Assembly: GCF_024679245.1 (NCBI RefSeq)
Contig: NC_090185.1
Span: forward strand, 3,099,964 to 3,163,963
Direction of reading: 5' to 3'
Length of the DNA: 64,000 nucleotides
Source: Pseudorasbora parva
Taxonomy: Eukaryota; Chordata; Actinopteri; Cypriniformes; Gobionidae
Part shown: positions 1 through 11,800 of the stretch, in pieces
How the letters are laid out: each line of letters opens with the position of its first letter
How positions within the stretch are numbered: position 1 is the first letter of the stretch
Notes under the pieces: model-generated
What the model was told of the DNA's origin: nothing
The model's input: only the letters and a program-made list of their open reading frames with translations
Databases searched by the model: none
Made by a program: the position numbers and the translations under genes

Positions 1-1172
1 TCGTGTTGAAGAGAAGAGCGTGAACAGAGGAGATTCAGTCACTCTAGACTCTCGTCTCACTGAAGTGGAGGATGGTGATCGGATTCTGTGGAGGTTTTGG
101 CTTTCTGGATATAAAGCCATTATAATCGCTGAAGGCACTGTAATCGCTGAAATCAATGTAACGGCCGACAGCTTCACTGTATATGATGATGTTCTTGATG
201 GGAGATTCAGAGACAGACTGAAGCTGGACAATCAAACTGGATCTCTGACCATCACAAACATCACAATCAAACATGCTGGATATTATGATCTACAGATCAA
301 CAACTATAAGACGGTTTCTTTCATTCTCACTGTCAGTGGTGAGTTAAAAACATTTACACCTGTTTTTTAATGACAAAGTTAAAATTGATTCATACAAAAT
401 TGTTTCTTTTTGTTGTTTTATGATATTGTTTATTTCAAATGTTGAACTATTTAATTTAATAAACCATTATAATCTGTTGATCTGAGACAAACCCTGTTTC
501 TGTTTGTTCTGTGTGTTTGATGATTCAGTGTCAGTGAACAGAGGAGATTCAGTCACTCTAGAGTCTGATCTCACTGAAGTGAAGGATGGTGATCTGATTC
601 AGTGGTGGTTTGGATCTACAGGGAGGTTACTGTATAAAGACACTTTAATCGCTGCAATCAATGTAACGGCCGACAGCTTCACTGTATATGATGATGTTCT
701 TGATGGGAGATTCAGAGACAGACTGAAGCTGGCCAATCAAACTGGATCTCTGACCATCACAAACATCACAATCAAACATACTGGACGTTATCAACTACTG
801 ACCAACCATTACTGGCCTTATATCAGTCTCTCTTCTTATAGTCTCTCTGTCTACGGTGAGGTATATATCAGTTTCACATGTTTTATTTATTACAGTGAGA
901 TCTGCAGAAGTATCTTATCATGAATAATTAGTTTAAATGACTAATTCTCTTACTGTTTTACATTAACAGCAGGTTTATATTGAACTTTCTGTTAAATAGT
1001 TTTAAATGTTCTACTTTTGATCATCTTGGTTCCTCTCGATGTTTCTTCCTCGTCTTCTTGAATATCTTCATTCATCCTCATTTCTCTTTATTCTCTGATG
1101 TTTTCCAGCTCGTCTGCCTGTTCCTGTCATCAGCAATAACTCTTCTCAGTGTTCTTCATCATCATCATCATC

Positions 1173-1204
<32 letters not shown>

Positions 1205-1776
1205 ATTGTTCATTGGTGTGTTCATCAGCGGTCAATGTGAGTCATGTGACTCTCTCCTGGTACAAAGGAAACAGTTTATTGTCCAACATCAGTGTGTCTG
1301 ATCTCAGCATCAGTCTCTCTCTACCTCTGGAGGTGGAATATCAGGATAAAAACACCTACAGCTGTGTGCTGAACAATCCCATCAGCCACCAGACTCAACA
1401 TCTGGACATCACTCAACTCTGTCACACATGTTCAGGTACGGCAGCAACGCTGATATTAGTTGATGTCAGCGCTGATATTAGCGTTTATTGACTGAGCTGA
1501 TCTCAGTTTGATGTTTTTATTCCTCAGTCCACTGTTGTGGTCCCACTGAAGCTGTGATCCGATTGGTCCTCGCTGCTCTGGTGGGCGTGGCTACTGTCAT
1601 GATTGTGGTTTATGACATCAGATCCAGAAGAGCTGAACGAGATCGAGCTCATATTCACACATCAGGTACATGATTGATGATGTCATCTCTCACAAACTGA
1701 TTTTGCATATATTAATATCGGTTTAGATTTATTAATTTATGGCTTCATATGTTCATCTTTTTCAGGAAGTGCTTGA
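1..1776 (+). CDS. Gene A: CD2/SLAM-like Ig receptor, 5' partial
   Basis: Predicted membrane receptor of the CD2/SLAM/CD48 type; 379 residues are visible. Exons are 1-338 (the window cuts it about 7 bases in), 529-855, 1109-1435, 1528-1665 and 1766-1776 (TGA 1774-1776). Introns have GT/AG ends and all junctions are phase 1. The first two exons each encode a V-like domain whose B and F strands lack cysteine (TLDSRL, YYDLQI; TLESDL, RYQLLT), as in CD2-family outer domains. The third encodes a C2-like domain with several cysteines (QC, YC, VC, YSC, LCHTC) and a 17-serine tract. The next carries a transmembrane helix ([16 protein letters not shown]). The tail ends HIHTSGSA with no TxYxxV/I motif. 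The signal exon lies left of the window. Relative to gene B it lacks two codons at the start of the transmembrane exon. Family assignment is by architecture and motifs; ligand unknown. Confidence 0.85.
1153..1203 (+). repeat. Coding (TCA)n tract, 17 Ser, gene A
   Basis: TCT, five TCA, TCT and ten TCA codons read as 17 serines between two cysteines at the start of the C2-like domain. The equivalent tract in gene B (43724-43741) has six. The 33-base difference exactly accounts for the exon length difference (327 against 294), so the frame is kept. Confidence 0.9.
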
Positions 1777-1934
1777 ATCTAAAGCAGAACGCTGAACTTT
1801 AAAGATTCTTCAAGTGTGTTTTTGTCATCATAAATACTGATGATTATTTGAGCTTCTGCTCTCTTTCAGTGTCAGATTTTTAAAATCTTATTTGTAAGTT
1901 TATATTTCTCTCTGATACAACAATGATATAAAAT

Positions 1935-1940
1935 AATAAA
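1935..1940 (+). terminator. AATAAA polyadenylation signal, gene A
   Basis: AATAAA lies about 160 bases after the stop codon. The same hexamer is in the same place after gene B. Confidence 0.6.
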
Positions 1941-2690
1941 GAGTCACACAGATCTCACTTTAATACTGCTGACGGATCTAAAGGTTTTCAACAACAACCT
2001 GTGTTGTATTTGAAGAAAGCAACCTTACATTGGTGTTTTTTTATTTTCTTTGTTTTGTTTTATATTAATTTCATTAGTCATTCATGTATTCAGATTATTA
2101 TGATCTGATTTACTTCACTTATCATTTAATAATGTTATCATTATTGTTAATTTTTGTCACTTTGTGTGTTCTATGACTTATTGTCCTCATTTGCTTGCTC
2201 TTGTTGTTTAATCTTATGATTGTGTGTTTGAAGGGATGTTTGTCTTCACGAGTAGGAGATCACAGAATGTCTCAAGGCTTTTATCATCACAGGACGATGT
2301 TGTGAAGTAGTAATTCTCCATAGTTTTTCTCTTGGTATAATAACACTTGTTGTAAATGTATTGGTCAGATGAAGCCAGAGCATTGAGTGGTGTAACTTCT
2401 GGACAGACTCTGAGCATTGAAACATATGCAACTAAGATTATTCAACAAACTCTGCTCTGTTATGATCATCACTTCGTCTCCTGCTTTCTCAGTCAAATTC
2501 TCAGGCTGATAGACTTATATCTTCTGGCAAGGATTCGGCGCCGGGGCTGAATCTGATATTTGGAGAGCCATCAGAACCAACATTTTGGCTCGATCTAACA
2601 TGCTGTCCATTTGCCAAATGTATTTTCTTGCCTTTTTCAATAAAGTTTTCTCGCTCTGAGGTTCAAGAGTCTCTCCATGTTTTATTATTT
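1941..2690 (+). other. 3' flank of gene A, duplicated after gene B
   Basis: No gene is seen. The stretch matches 44485-45236 almost base for base, marking it as part of the gene duplication unit. At about 2690 copy A jumps to sequence that in copy B lies roughly 460 bases further on, so A carries a deletion. Confidence 0.7.
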
Positions 2691-2699
2691 CTTCTTCAG

Positions 2700-2905
2700 A
2701 ACATCACACGCGACGAGGGTCATCATGTCCGGAGCGCATCCCACATATCGATGAGGACTGAAAGGTTCAGTAGATTATTTGCTCTAAATGAATGGTTAAT
2801 GTCATGGTGTAACTCAATCTCTTCTGGGAGTGGCCTAGGCTTTTCCGTGCTGATGGCCTACACCCCAGCAGGATCCGAACGGATCTTCTGTCGGAAAATA
2901 TCTCC
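2700..2905 (+). pseudogene. SGNH-hydrolase-like domain remnant (copy A)
   Basis: Conceptual translation gives FSRLFALNEWLMSWC and then, in another frame, WEWPRLFRADGLHPSRI. The latter resembles the C-terminal DGxHPS block of SGNH/GDSL esterase-like domains, which occur in ORF1 of some fish CR1/L2-type LINEs. Frameshifts break it, and in this copy the N-terminal half is missing. It ends at ENIS, where a TIR element was inserted; the last codons appear to resume on the far side of that element. Fuller copies are at 45440-45909 and 56190-56650. Assignment to the neighbouring L2-like element is inferred. Confidence 0.5.
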
Positions 2906-2908
2906 TCT

Positions 2909-3954
2909 TAGGCTCCGTCCACACGGAGACGTGTTTAGCTGTATACATTTTGTACCGTATCAGTGTTTCGTCCACACGGATCCAGCGTTTTGGAAGAATG
3001 AATCCGATATTTTCTGAAACCGGGTCCCAGAGTGGATAAATCTGAAAACGGTAATCTTGCGTTTTCGTGTGTACAGCCAATCCGTATATTTTGTGAAACG
3101 GTGATGTCATCACGCTACGTCCGACACGGTGAAAGACTAAAGGGATACAGCTACGGGCACTGGGCATGCGCACATTAATAACGCGTCATTTAATGACCAT
3201 ATCTGCATTATTGTAAGGGTAGGTTTAGGGTTGGGTAGGTGTAGGCGTTAATAAAACACATCTGTTAAGTAGCAAATGTATTTATTGCTATTTTATCGTG
3301 AGATTTTGCCTCACCTCCTTCCACCGCTATACCCCTTCTAGCCACAACTCTTCTTCTCCGTTATTAGTGTATTTCTGTGGCAGAATTACAGCGCCACACA
3401 CTGGCCTGGCATGTTTACTACATCGTTTTGAGTCGGTTTCAGTGATCTCGTTGTTACGGGTACAGAGTCTACGGAGACAAGATGGTGAGTATCAGGTTTA
3501 TTTGATCAACCAGTTGAGTTTGAAACTTGACGGAGTGAAGATGGGCTGATGATAGTTCGGGTTTGTGTTGCTCAGGGTGCACTGGGAGATCGTAGGAGGT
3601 ATCGCAGGAGATAAACGCTGGAGAACACAGAACACACACACGCTGGACACTGGAGATCGCTGGAGACTGGGTAGAAGACACCGGAGACGGGTAAGTAACA
3701 TCGAGGGAGTCCTTAAGGTCAGCCGAAGAGGTTAGTACCTTTCTCTAACGAGACCGGACAGTGACTGCGTGGGTGTGTGTGCCTTTTGTGCTCCTGGTGA
3801 TTGTGGTGGTGATGGGTTGCAGGTGTGCGTGGTTAATACTCAGGTGAAAGTGTGCGCTGTGTATCTGTGCCGTGGGAGCCTGGCGTGTCTGTGACACTCG
3901 TGTGGACGCAAGATGGGATTGGGAAAGCTCTGGCTTCGTGTGGACAGGGCCTAA
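2909..3954 (+). mobile_element. Non-autonomous TIR element (copy A)
   Basis: Ends are inverted repeats of the form TTAGGCYCYGTCCACACG. The interior has no transposase, only short repeat motifs and a GT-rich stretch. It interrupts the SGNH remnant. The same insertion is in copy B (45910-46801, with an internal deletion near its right end) and copy C (56651-57629), so it predates the segmental duplications. The target duplication could not be resolved. A hAT-like origin is possible. Confidence 0.6.
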
Positions 3955-3955
3955 G

Positions 3956-5046
3956 ACGCTACACACTGTATGACTAGTGAGTCAAAGCACAAATGTCTTT
4001 GTTCCACCCACATAGTTAGTTGATAGTAATGCGAGTGTAGTGCATTCTAGAGAGACTGTTTCTATTTCCCGATCAGTGAGGTCAAACAATAAATCTGTCA
4101 TAGGAATAGAAAAGATTACTGTGATTAAGCCAGAAAACCAAACCATTAGTGAACAAATCCCACAATTCAGCACAAGCATGGTCTGAATGGTTATGACGAC
4201 GCTGTTGCAAATATCTATAGAGATATTCTTAATGTTACTCAGAGAACAGGACACAGAGTTCATTTATTTGAAATGCTTGTGCTAAATGTTTCACTCTCAG
4301 ATATAAGAAAAAATCTCCTATCTCTTGCTTTGGCCAGCGTGTATAGACCTCCAGGGCCCTGTGTTGATTTCCTAAAAGAGTTTGCTGATTTTTTTCTCAG
4401 ACCTTTTGGTCACTGTTGATAAAGTATTGATTGTCTGTGATTTTAACATTCAGGTCGATAATACAAACGATGCGTTAGGGGTCGCATTCACAGATTTATT
4501 AAACTCCTCAAGCAAAATGCCACTAGACCACTCATTGTTTGAATCATACACTAGATTTAATTATATCGCATGGAACTAATCCTACCGATATAGATATCAT
4601 ACCGCAAAGTGATGTCACTGATCAGTGCCTTGTTACTTGCTCACTGTGTACTGATGATATTTGCCATATCACGCCGTTCAAGCTGGCGGTTATTAAACCT
4701 CTCACTGAGAAACCACAACTAGATCCAAATGAATTAGCAAATTACAGACCCATTTCAAATCTTCCATTTCTGTCTAAAATACTAGATAAAGTTGTGTCTG
4801 CTCAATTCTACCTGTGAAAAACTTCAGACCTCATCACCGCACAGAAACTGCGCTCGTTAAAACTATAAATGACTTGCTCTCAGCTGCTGACCAAGGCTGT
4901 GTCTCTAGTACTAGATTTACTTGATCTTAGTGCTGCGTTCGACATTATAGATCATAAAATACTCTTAGATCAACTACATTTCCTGCGACGCTGCTTTGAA
5001 ACGATATGCACTGTGAAAAGCGCCATACAAATAAATGTGAATTGAA
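3956..5046 (+). mobile_element. L2-like LINE remnant: endonuclease and RT pieces
   Basis: Fragments of a non-LTR retrotransposon in several frames, in the right order: endonuclease pieces VYRPPGPCVDFLKEF, VLIVCDFNIQVDNTNDA and NHTLDLIISHG, then reverse transcriptase pieces ANYRPISNLPFLSKILDKVV and DLSAAFDIIDHKILLDQL. The 3' end is a short AT-rich tail reading AATAAATGTGAATTGAA, typical of fish L2-type elements. Most of the RT, including the YADD box, is missing. Frameshifts and stops make it inactive. The first part is shared with copies at 46802-47245 and 57630-58150. Confidence 0.75.
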
Positions 5047-5148
5047 CTGGAGGCCGCTGCCAGTCCGGTAGATGTGTGTGAACGAAAACACAATGCAACC
5101 CGGCCGGGTCTCCTACTGTTCTTTTTTGCTCAATATGTAATTCAGCCG

Positions 5149-6058
5149 TGTTACGTCTGCGACGTATTTTGGTGGTTTTCCTTCTCTTTCTCTCCCCCCC
5201 CTTTTATTGTTCTCAACTGTCATTTATTCTTAGGTTCGTGATTGGTTGGTTTGCCCATCAATCATCATTTGTCCAAGAGAGATCCCTCCCAAGGAACCAA
5301 TCAGAACTCATCTCACCTGTATAAAGACCTGGAAACAACTGGAGGAAGAGAGAGGCGTGTTTTCTTTCGTTTGTTTTGACAATTTGTATCTACTTTCCCC
5401 GATTGATAGTTTGGTTTTGAAACTTTGTTTTGAAAGACATTGTTTTGGTTACAACTTTACGTTTTAACCTTTGACTTGTTTGTGACTTGTTCACACTGCT
5501 CATTTCGGACCCTGAGCGATGGGATAGTTTCAGCATGTCACGTGACCTACATAATACAACACGTAGTATCTGAAATTGTTTATACACACCAGGTAAGGAG
5601 CGGTTGCCACCTTCTGTATTTATGTTTGTTAGTCAGTGTAGCTTAGTTGGTTTAGGTGTTTATTTATGTCTTTATTTTTAAGATAGTTAAGTAGCCTACT
5701 TCAATTGATAAGTTAGCTGGTTTTTGTTTTGTTGATTTCTTTGCTTTAGCACCGCTCATAGTCCCACGCTTCTTGTTCTGTTTTTTTGTTTTACTATTTT
5801 GTATATATATATATTCTGTAAATATTCTTTTCTATGATCACTATTACTTTGTAAATCAATTTGGTGTTTGTTGGTTTATTTATGATTTTTGAAATTACTA
5901 AAAGAGTTAAAAGTTTAAATCTGCCTCTGCCTGATTCATATTATCATACATTTATCAGTAACTGAACCCATTCTATTCTTTCATTTTATTTTACTTTAAT
6001 ACATGTTACCAACCCTATTACTCCTAGACATATCTTTTTTTTTTAGGGAGACGTAACA
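5149..6058. mobile_element. Solo LTR, 910 bp, with 5-bp target duplication
   Basis: The segment starts TGTTACGTCT and ends AGACGTAACA, a perfect 10-bp inverted terminus of TG...CA type. It is flanked on both sides by AGCCG (5144-5148 and 6059-6063). A TATAAA lies at about 5319. No internal retroviral-type genes adjoin, so it is best read as an LTR left by recombination between two LTRs. Family not assigned. Confidence 0.8.
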
Positions 6059-6063
6059 AGCCG

Positions 6064-6830
6064 TTTTTAGACGAACTGTAGAACACACCCCTGCTACCAG
6101 CAGGAGCCACTACGGTACGCACAGAAGGTCAATATTCATCATTAACCAAACGCTTTTCACCTGCACAAGATCTCAGACCGATGCACGAAAGCAACCAGAC
6201 AGTGCAACCGTGCCCTTATTCTAGCTTTAGTCATCGAGTCACAGCTAATACTGTCTTAGCATGTGGTTAACACTTCATCTTTTATAACACGAGATCACAC
6301 AGTTGATGAAAACGTCATGCGATCCACTCACTGTCTCGGTTAAAACACACGCATGTCTCAGATTTGTTCATCCATTTGAGCTTGATTTTGGTACATTAAT
6401 AATAAAACGGCTTATGCAAATATATGACTACATATATAAAGCCACAATATCCACTTGGACAACACAGTGTTAAATTATTTATAAAATGCAGTGTTTTCTT
6501 CTATTTCCTGAAAAGTAGCGGTTTTGGACAAGCATAGTTTAGTAAGTAAGCTTCTGGGTGTCTTGGGGCCAAAATGTATTTTAGCCATGTCACAATATGG
6601 GGTAAATCCAGCCCTGTATGTGTCCGTTATACTGTTGAAAATTACACCAGTGACAGGAAGTCGAGGCGTACTGGAGCTCAAAGTGAGAAACTGACCATGT
6701 TCAGAGTGTGAATTAAGAGCTTAAATGAGCTAGAAGGTCACATGCACTAACACTGAATCAATAGGCAGTTATTTTAACTTATTCTAGCGTTTCACTTCAC
6801 TTTACTACAGAGCAGCTTCACATCAGCACG
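6064..6830. other. Intergenic, nothing recognised
   Basis: AT-rich sequence with only short open frames. No RNA gene, TIR or LTR boundary is seen. Confidence 0.5.
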
Positions 6831-6879
6831 TCTGTCATTTTATTACTGAACCAGTTTTGAAGAGTTACTCTCTTCATAT

Positions 6880-7385
6880 TTGTGGACTGAAACCGTTGAA
6901 GATGTTTCTCCCTGTTTTGCTCTGCTTGTTTTTAAGAGCCTGAATGGTCTCGCTCCACGGTATCTGTCTGACCTTCTTCAGCCTCATGCCCCGTCCCGCT
7001 CCCTTAGATCGGCAAATCAATCCATGCTCATTGTCCCTAAGACAAAGAGAAAGCGAAGAGGTGACCGTGCTTTTTCAGTCGCTGGCCCCAAATTATGGAA
7101 TGAGTTGCCACTTCATATCAAGCGGGCTGACTCACTTCTAGTTTTTAAATCTCTTCTTAAAACACATTATTTTTCTTTGGCCTTTAACGCAGTTTGAGAT
7201 GACTTTTATTGTGACTGCCCTTTTATTGCGTTAAACATCTGGTTATTAAATTTAATTTTTGATATGGTTACCTTGAATAGTTTTAATGTGTGTTATGTAA
7301 ATTATTCTGTGTATTGCCAATGTACAGCACTTTGGCTAACTTTTTATTTTTAAAGTGCTTTATAAATAAATGAGATTGAGATTGA
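6880..7385 (+). mobile_element. L2-like LINE 3' fragment
   Basis: An open frame to 7197 encodes the end of a LINE polymerase: SLNGLAPRYLSDLLQPHAPS, SLRSANQSMLIVPK and GDRAFSVAGPKLWNELP, features of the region after the RT in fish L2-type elements. A non-coding tail follows, ending ATAAATGAGATTGAGATTGA. There is no RT core, so this is a 5'-truncated copy. Confidence 0.75.
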
Positions 7386-8560
7386 ATATGTAAAAGCTTT
7401 TTCTCTGCCTGGCTGAATCTGATGAGTGATCACTGCACCACAGCGAGTGCTAGGATGATTATCTCCACCTTCTTTTGATTAAAAAAAGGGGGGAAAGTTT
7501 TAAGACTCAGACTAATTCCCTGATCAGTGCCTTTCCTACCAAACTAGTTAGCTGATTGAGACGCACCCATAATTGTATAAATAAATGTCCAAATGTATTC
7601 AGTAATAAACTATATTTTGACAGTATCTACAGGGGCATAGCACAAGATCCAGGCCAATGCACCATCTCCTGGCCCTCTGCACTGCCGTCCTGATGAGCCC
7701 CCATGTTCCCAAAATAAAAAAGCTGTAGATACTATTTACAAAGTGAAATAGCTTCAGTGAAAATAGATTAGATTTACACCATATAAAAGGAGCAGTTCTT
7801 TGCAATATGTGTAAATAGTAATAACATGCAATTTATACTTTTTGACAGAAACATAATATTTGCACCTCAGTATTGTTATACATTAACATGATTCACTAAT
7901 AATACGTGTAAATGATTATATTTATTCAAATTATTAAATGAATGCAGCCTTAATGGGACACCTATCCCTAATTATTTTCACTGACAAATATTGCACATTA
8001 TGTGGTGCATTTCAGTCTTTAAGTGTTTGTGTTTAGGTTGTACACTTTATTTATTTGTGTGTACTTTTTAGATAATTATTCTCTAATTTTACATTAAAAT
8101 ATGTTGCATGTTAAAATTGTAGACTGGCCCTTTAAGAATTGCGACTGTAAATCATGCGAAAGAGAGTGGAGTCGCAGCTTTTCTTTACTGCATCCGTAAT
8201 ATTTAGGATTTAAGATAATATTTATTATATTTGCTTAATTTATTAACAAATCAAGATTAAAGGAAGATTACTCATGAAGAAGACGGATTATGTGGGTTGT
8301 TTTTATTGGACAAGGAGCGAGTTGACTGGAAACTTATGCAATATGCGAACACATTGCTTTTGGAACATTTCTTCATTTTTATTCAAAGTAAATGCCTTTC
8401 CGAAGTGATGGGAAAAGCATTGTCCTTTTGTTGTCTGGACTATTGCTCCTCCCTGTTCACAGTACCTATCAATATTACATAATGTGAATATGTGTCTGCT
8501 AAATTACTAATGTAACTTTACACTAAATAATATTCATCTCTTTTAGCGATAGTAGGTAGG
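7386..8560. other. Intergenic, nothing recognised
   Basis: AT-rich sequence; short open frames only and no family resemblance. A run around 8130-8290 could belong to an old element, but I cannot define its ends. Confidence 0.4.
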
Positions 8561-8644
8561 GGTGCTACCGCTAACGTCCGCTAGCAGTTCAATACTAATT
8601 TAACACAGAAAAAAAGAACTGTATTTACAGATAAAACTGACCTT

Positions 8645-8762
8645 CACTTGAAGCCCTGAACAGGTCAGTAAGTTTGCAACGTTTTGCTGCTTCTTCTTTG
8701 AGTGCCTTCTTTTTCTTTTTCTTTGCCCTTTCCCTCTCTGCTTGACCTGCCGCTTTCTCCAT
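8645..8762 (-). pseudogene. Possible N-terminal exon of a transposase-like protein
   Basis: On the minus strand an ATG at 8762 opens a lysine-rich stretch (MEKAAGQAERERAKKKKKK) continuing to LTDLFRASSEG, then a plausible GT splice donor. Lysine-rich starts like this occur in zinc-finger hAT-type transposase proteins of fish. No further exon was found, so this is weakly supported and could be chance. Confidence 0.2.
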
Positions 8763-9059
8763 CATCGGGTGCTGCCCGCGCGTTTGGCTGAGGCAAGTCG
8801 GTCAAGACCAGACTAACAGATTCGTGATTTATTTGTTTTTTTTATTATTAAGAATTTTATTGAATGCCGAATTCGAAAATTATTACTTTAGTAAAAGCAA
8901 TACTATAAAATAAGAATTATTAAAAATAAAATTAAAATAAACGCTCGCCATGGCAGCAGGCCAAATTAGTTGCGGTGCTCCCGATGGCCAGTCCGGGCCT
9001 GACAGTGATCATAAATTATAAATCTTTAATAAAAACCCGTTTTTACTTGTGTTTAAATT

Positions 9060-10341
9060 CAAACCACACATGATTAAACCTGATTGGTTCCAGAGCCGTT
9101 GAACGACTCTGATTGGTTCTCATAATAATGAGCTCTCCTCAGAGATGATCAGATATGCTGTGCGTTTGTGCGTGTTGCTTGAATGCGATAAAACAAATCT
9201 AAATTTAAACACGATCGTGTCTCTTCAGAGGACTTGGAGGAAACCATGTGATTCATATGGATTACTGTGGCGATGTTTTTTAGTTGTTGTTGTTTTTTTC
9301 AACAAGCTTTTTGAAAGTTTTCTTCAGGCAAGTTGTCTTTCATCGGAGAGTAACGTACAGCTCTCATTATTTTTTTGACTCCAGGTAAGATTTGTATTTA
9401 CTTAACGTTACTTTTTGTGCCAGTTGTATTTTCTAACACAAAATGTAATTGTAACAGCACTTCTCTTTTGTTTTCAGCTTACGTTAACACTACATTCAAT
9501 CTGACCATCAGAACCAAGCTTTTCAAATCTACATTTAATCGAAGCAGACACGAAGAGATGAAGATACTGCCCACAGAAGTTACTGGTAAGTTTTAGTTGC
9601 TTTTTGCATAAATAGCTCACTGTTCAGTGTTTTCCTAGGCTGCTATGCATTTGCTAGCTAACAGTGATAACAGTTATCATGATACCGACACCAGCTAATG
9701 TTAGATATCTGCAACTTCAGCACTGGGTGATCATAATATATAAGGTCCCTTTGTAAAGACTTTGATGAATCTGTTTAAAAGTGATGTGGTGACATTTTTC
9801 TGTCTTAAAACAACTATAAAATGCATCGGCAGAAAGCATAATTAAGTCATTTTAACATGTAAGTTACAAGATTACATTAACATTCTTTTTATTTGCAAAA
9901 TGTAGTTGTTTATTTCTGATTTCCGGAGAAATGTGACTTCATTGTATTGAGGTAAATGATCTTTGAAAAGTTTGAAATAACTGTTATGAACATAAATGTA
10001 CTTTGTCTTGAGCTGAGAGCTAACTATGGCAACATTAGATTGGCGTTGATATTTTTGTGCCTTTTTTATTTTCTAAGATATATTTAATTACAGATAAGTA
10101 CAAAGATTAAATTGTAAAACGGGATGCTTATGAGTGTTCATCTGAAACTGCTGAGGATGTGAATGGTTTTTATTATATTACCCACCAGGTTCATTGTACT
10201 CCGCAGTCTATAATTCTTAAAAATAAAACAAATCATTCATCACCATCTGCTTGTTTTTTGTGAAATATTAATTCATTTGTTTTTCCCTTCAGATCAGCTG
10301 CTGTAGAAGACAGAGTGCAGAGACAAGCGAAGAAGAGAGTA
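9060..10341 (+). other. Possible spliced transcript of unknown function
   Basis: Two GATTGGTTC motifs (CCAAT-box orientation) at about 9080-9120 precede three candidate exons: about 9150-9384 (donor CCAG/GTAAGA), 9478-9585 (CAG acceptor, ACTG/GTAAG donor) and from 10293. The middle exon is open in phase 1, but no convincing start codon leads into it, so coding is doubtful. The third exon is interrupted after 10349 by a 2.5-kb transposon. It might be a non-coding or decayed gene, or chance splice motifs. Confidence 0.2.
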
Positions 10342-10757
10342 GTAAGCAGTAGGGGTGTGCACGAATATTCGATCTGTAATTAACATTCGAAAACTAAAAA
10401 TACTATTCGAATTTTATTTTGTTAATTGGCTGGCAGTAAATGCAGTTGTAGCAGATATCAAGTGGTACCCTCAGAACAGAAGGACAGCCAAACATGGATG
10501 AGATGAAGGATGTACATTTATTTCCTTTAAATAAAAACTAGGTTGGAGCAAAATTAGAAAACACACACACACTGGAAGGCATACTGTCTCACTCCGCACT
10601 TCCCCGTCTGCATTCACAGTCAGACTGAGCGCGAACGCTTAAAGAGGAAGCGATAACGCATCCTAAGGTGCGCCACTAATTAAGGCCCCACCTACAACAA
10701 TTGGTAGGAACTCCCGACTGGAACCATTGAAAATTAAACATAAATAACAATGAAAGG

Positions 10758-11800
10758 TAGGGATGCACGATATTATCGGCACGACATCGGAATCGGCCGA
10801 TAAACGCTTAAAATATACAAATCGGCATCGGCCGATATGAAAACATTATGCCGATATGCCTTGCCGATATGATAACGTGTTGATATGCGCCTGCAATAAC
10901 TCACGTGTGCAAGGAGTGCTACAGCGATAAGACCATGTCAGCACTGCAGTCATTCTTCAAGTGAAAACAAGAAAATACATTGCATGTACAGTGATTTATA
11001 TTGACTGTTTTTAAATGCTGCCTTGAATTTCTGAATGCACGTACAGAAGGACGTGACCGTCAGCAGCAGATTTGCCACGTTTTCACAACAAAACTAGCCC
11101 AAAACAAGCCCAATCGCGTCTCCCCACTCTCTAGCGCGTGCGGCAGCCTCCACAGCAGCAGAAGCTCCTCCAGGTCCTAGTGCCCTCCAGCTAGACCGCT
11201 ATATATTTATACATGTAGTGGGTGCGCTGTTGTTACACTAATACAATGAAAAGTAGAATACACAAATAAATTGAAGTTACTTCTTGTTCTGAATAAACAA
11301 ATCAGTAATGATGTCATAAATCACAAGCATGACACTTGTAAATTAAATACTTTTATATACAGTGTATTAATCTGTAATAAAATTTTACGAAATGGATGAT
11401 GAAAAATAATACAAGGACCTCTACAATAATTGTAGAATTAAAAGACAGCATCAATAGACGTCATGCCACCCCCACTTCATGTGCACAAACGTTAAATCCA
11501 AAAATACAATATTAAGGTTACAGCTGCATCTGGGGTGAAAAATGACTGACTTTATTATTGTTATTTTCAGAGCTTTTAATGTACTCTTATCATAAAAAGA
11601 ACTTTATTAACATTTATTTATCTTCAACAAGAATCCTTTTAGTAAGGATACCTCAGAAATCTTAAACCAGAATGAAAAAAAATAGTTTTTGCTCAAAATG
11701 GTGTTGTTTCCAAACAAAGGGAAAATCGGCATCGGCCAAAATGAGCTGAAAAATATCGGCATATCGGATATCGGCAAAAATCCAATATTGTGCATCCCTA
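10758..11800. mobile_element. Nested hAT-like element with 8-bp target duplication
   Basis: Terminal inverted repeats TAGGGATGCACGATATT and AATATTGTGCATCCCTA are flanked by ATGAAAGG on both sides (10750-10757 and 11801-11808). Short palindromic ATCGGCCGATA-like motifs repeat near both ends. No transposase frame is seen; non-autonomous. Confidence 0.85.

Noticed and set aside
980..1240. Poly-histidine open frame
   Set aside because: It is the shifted frame of the Ser tract in the gene A C2 exon and reads through an intron.
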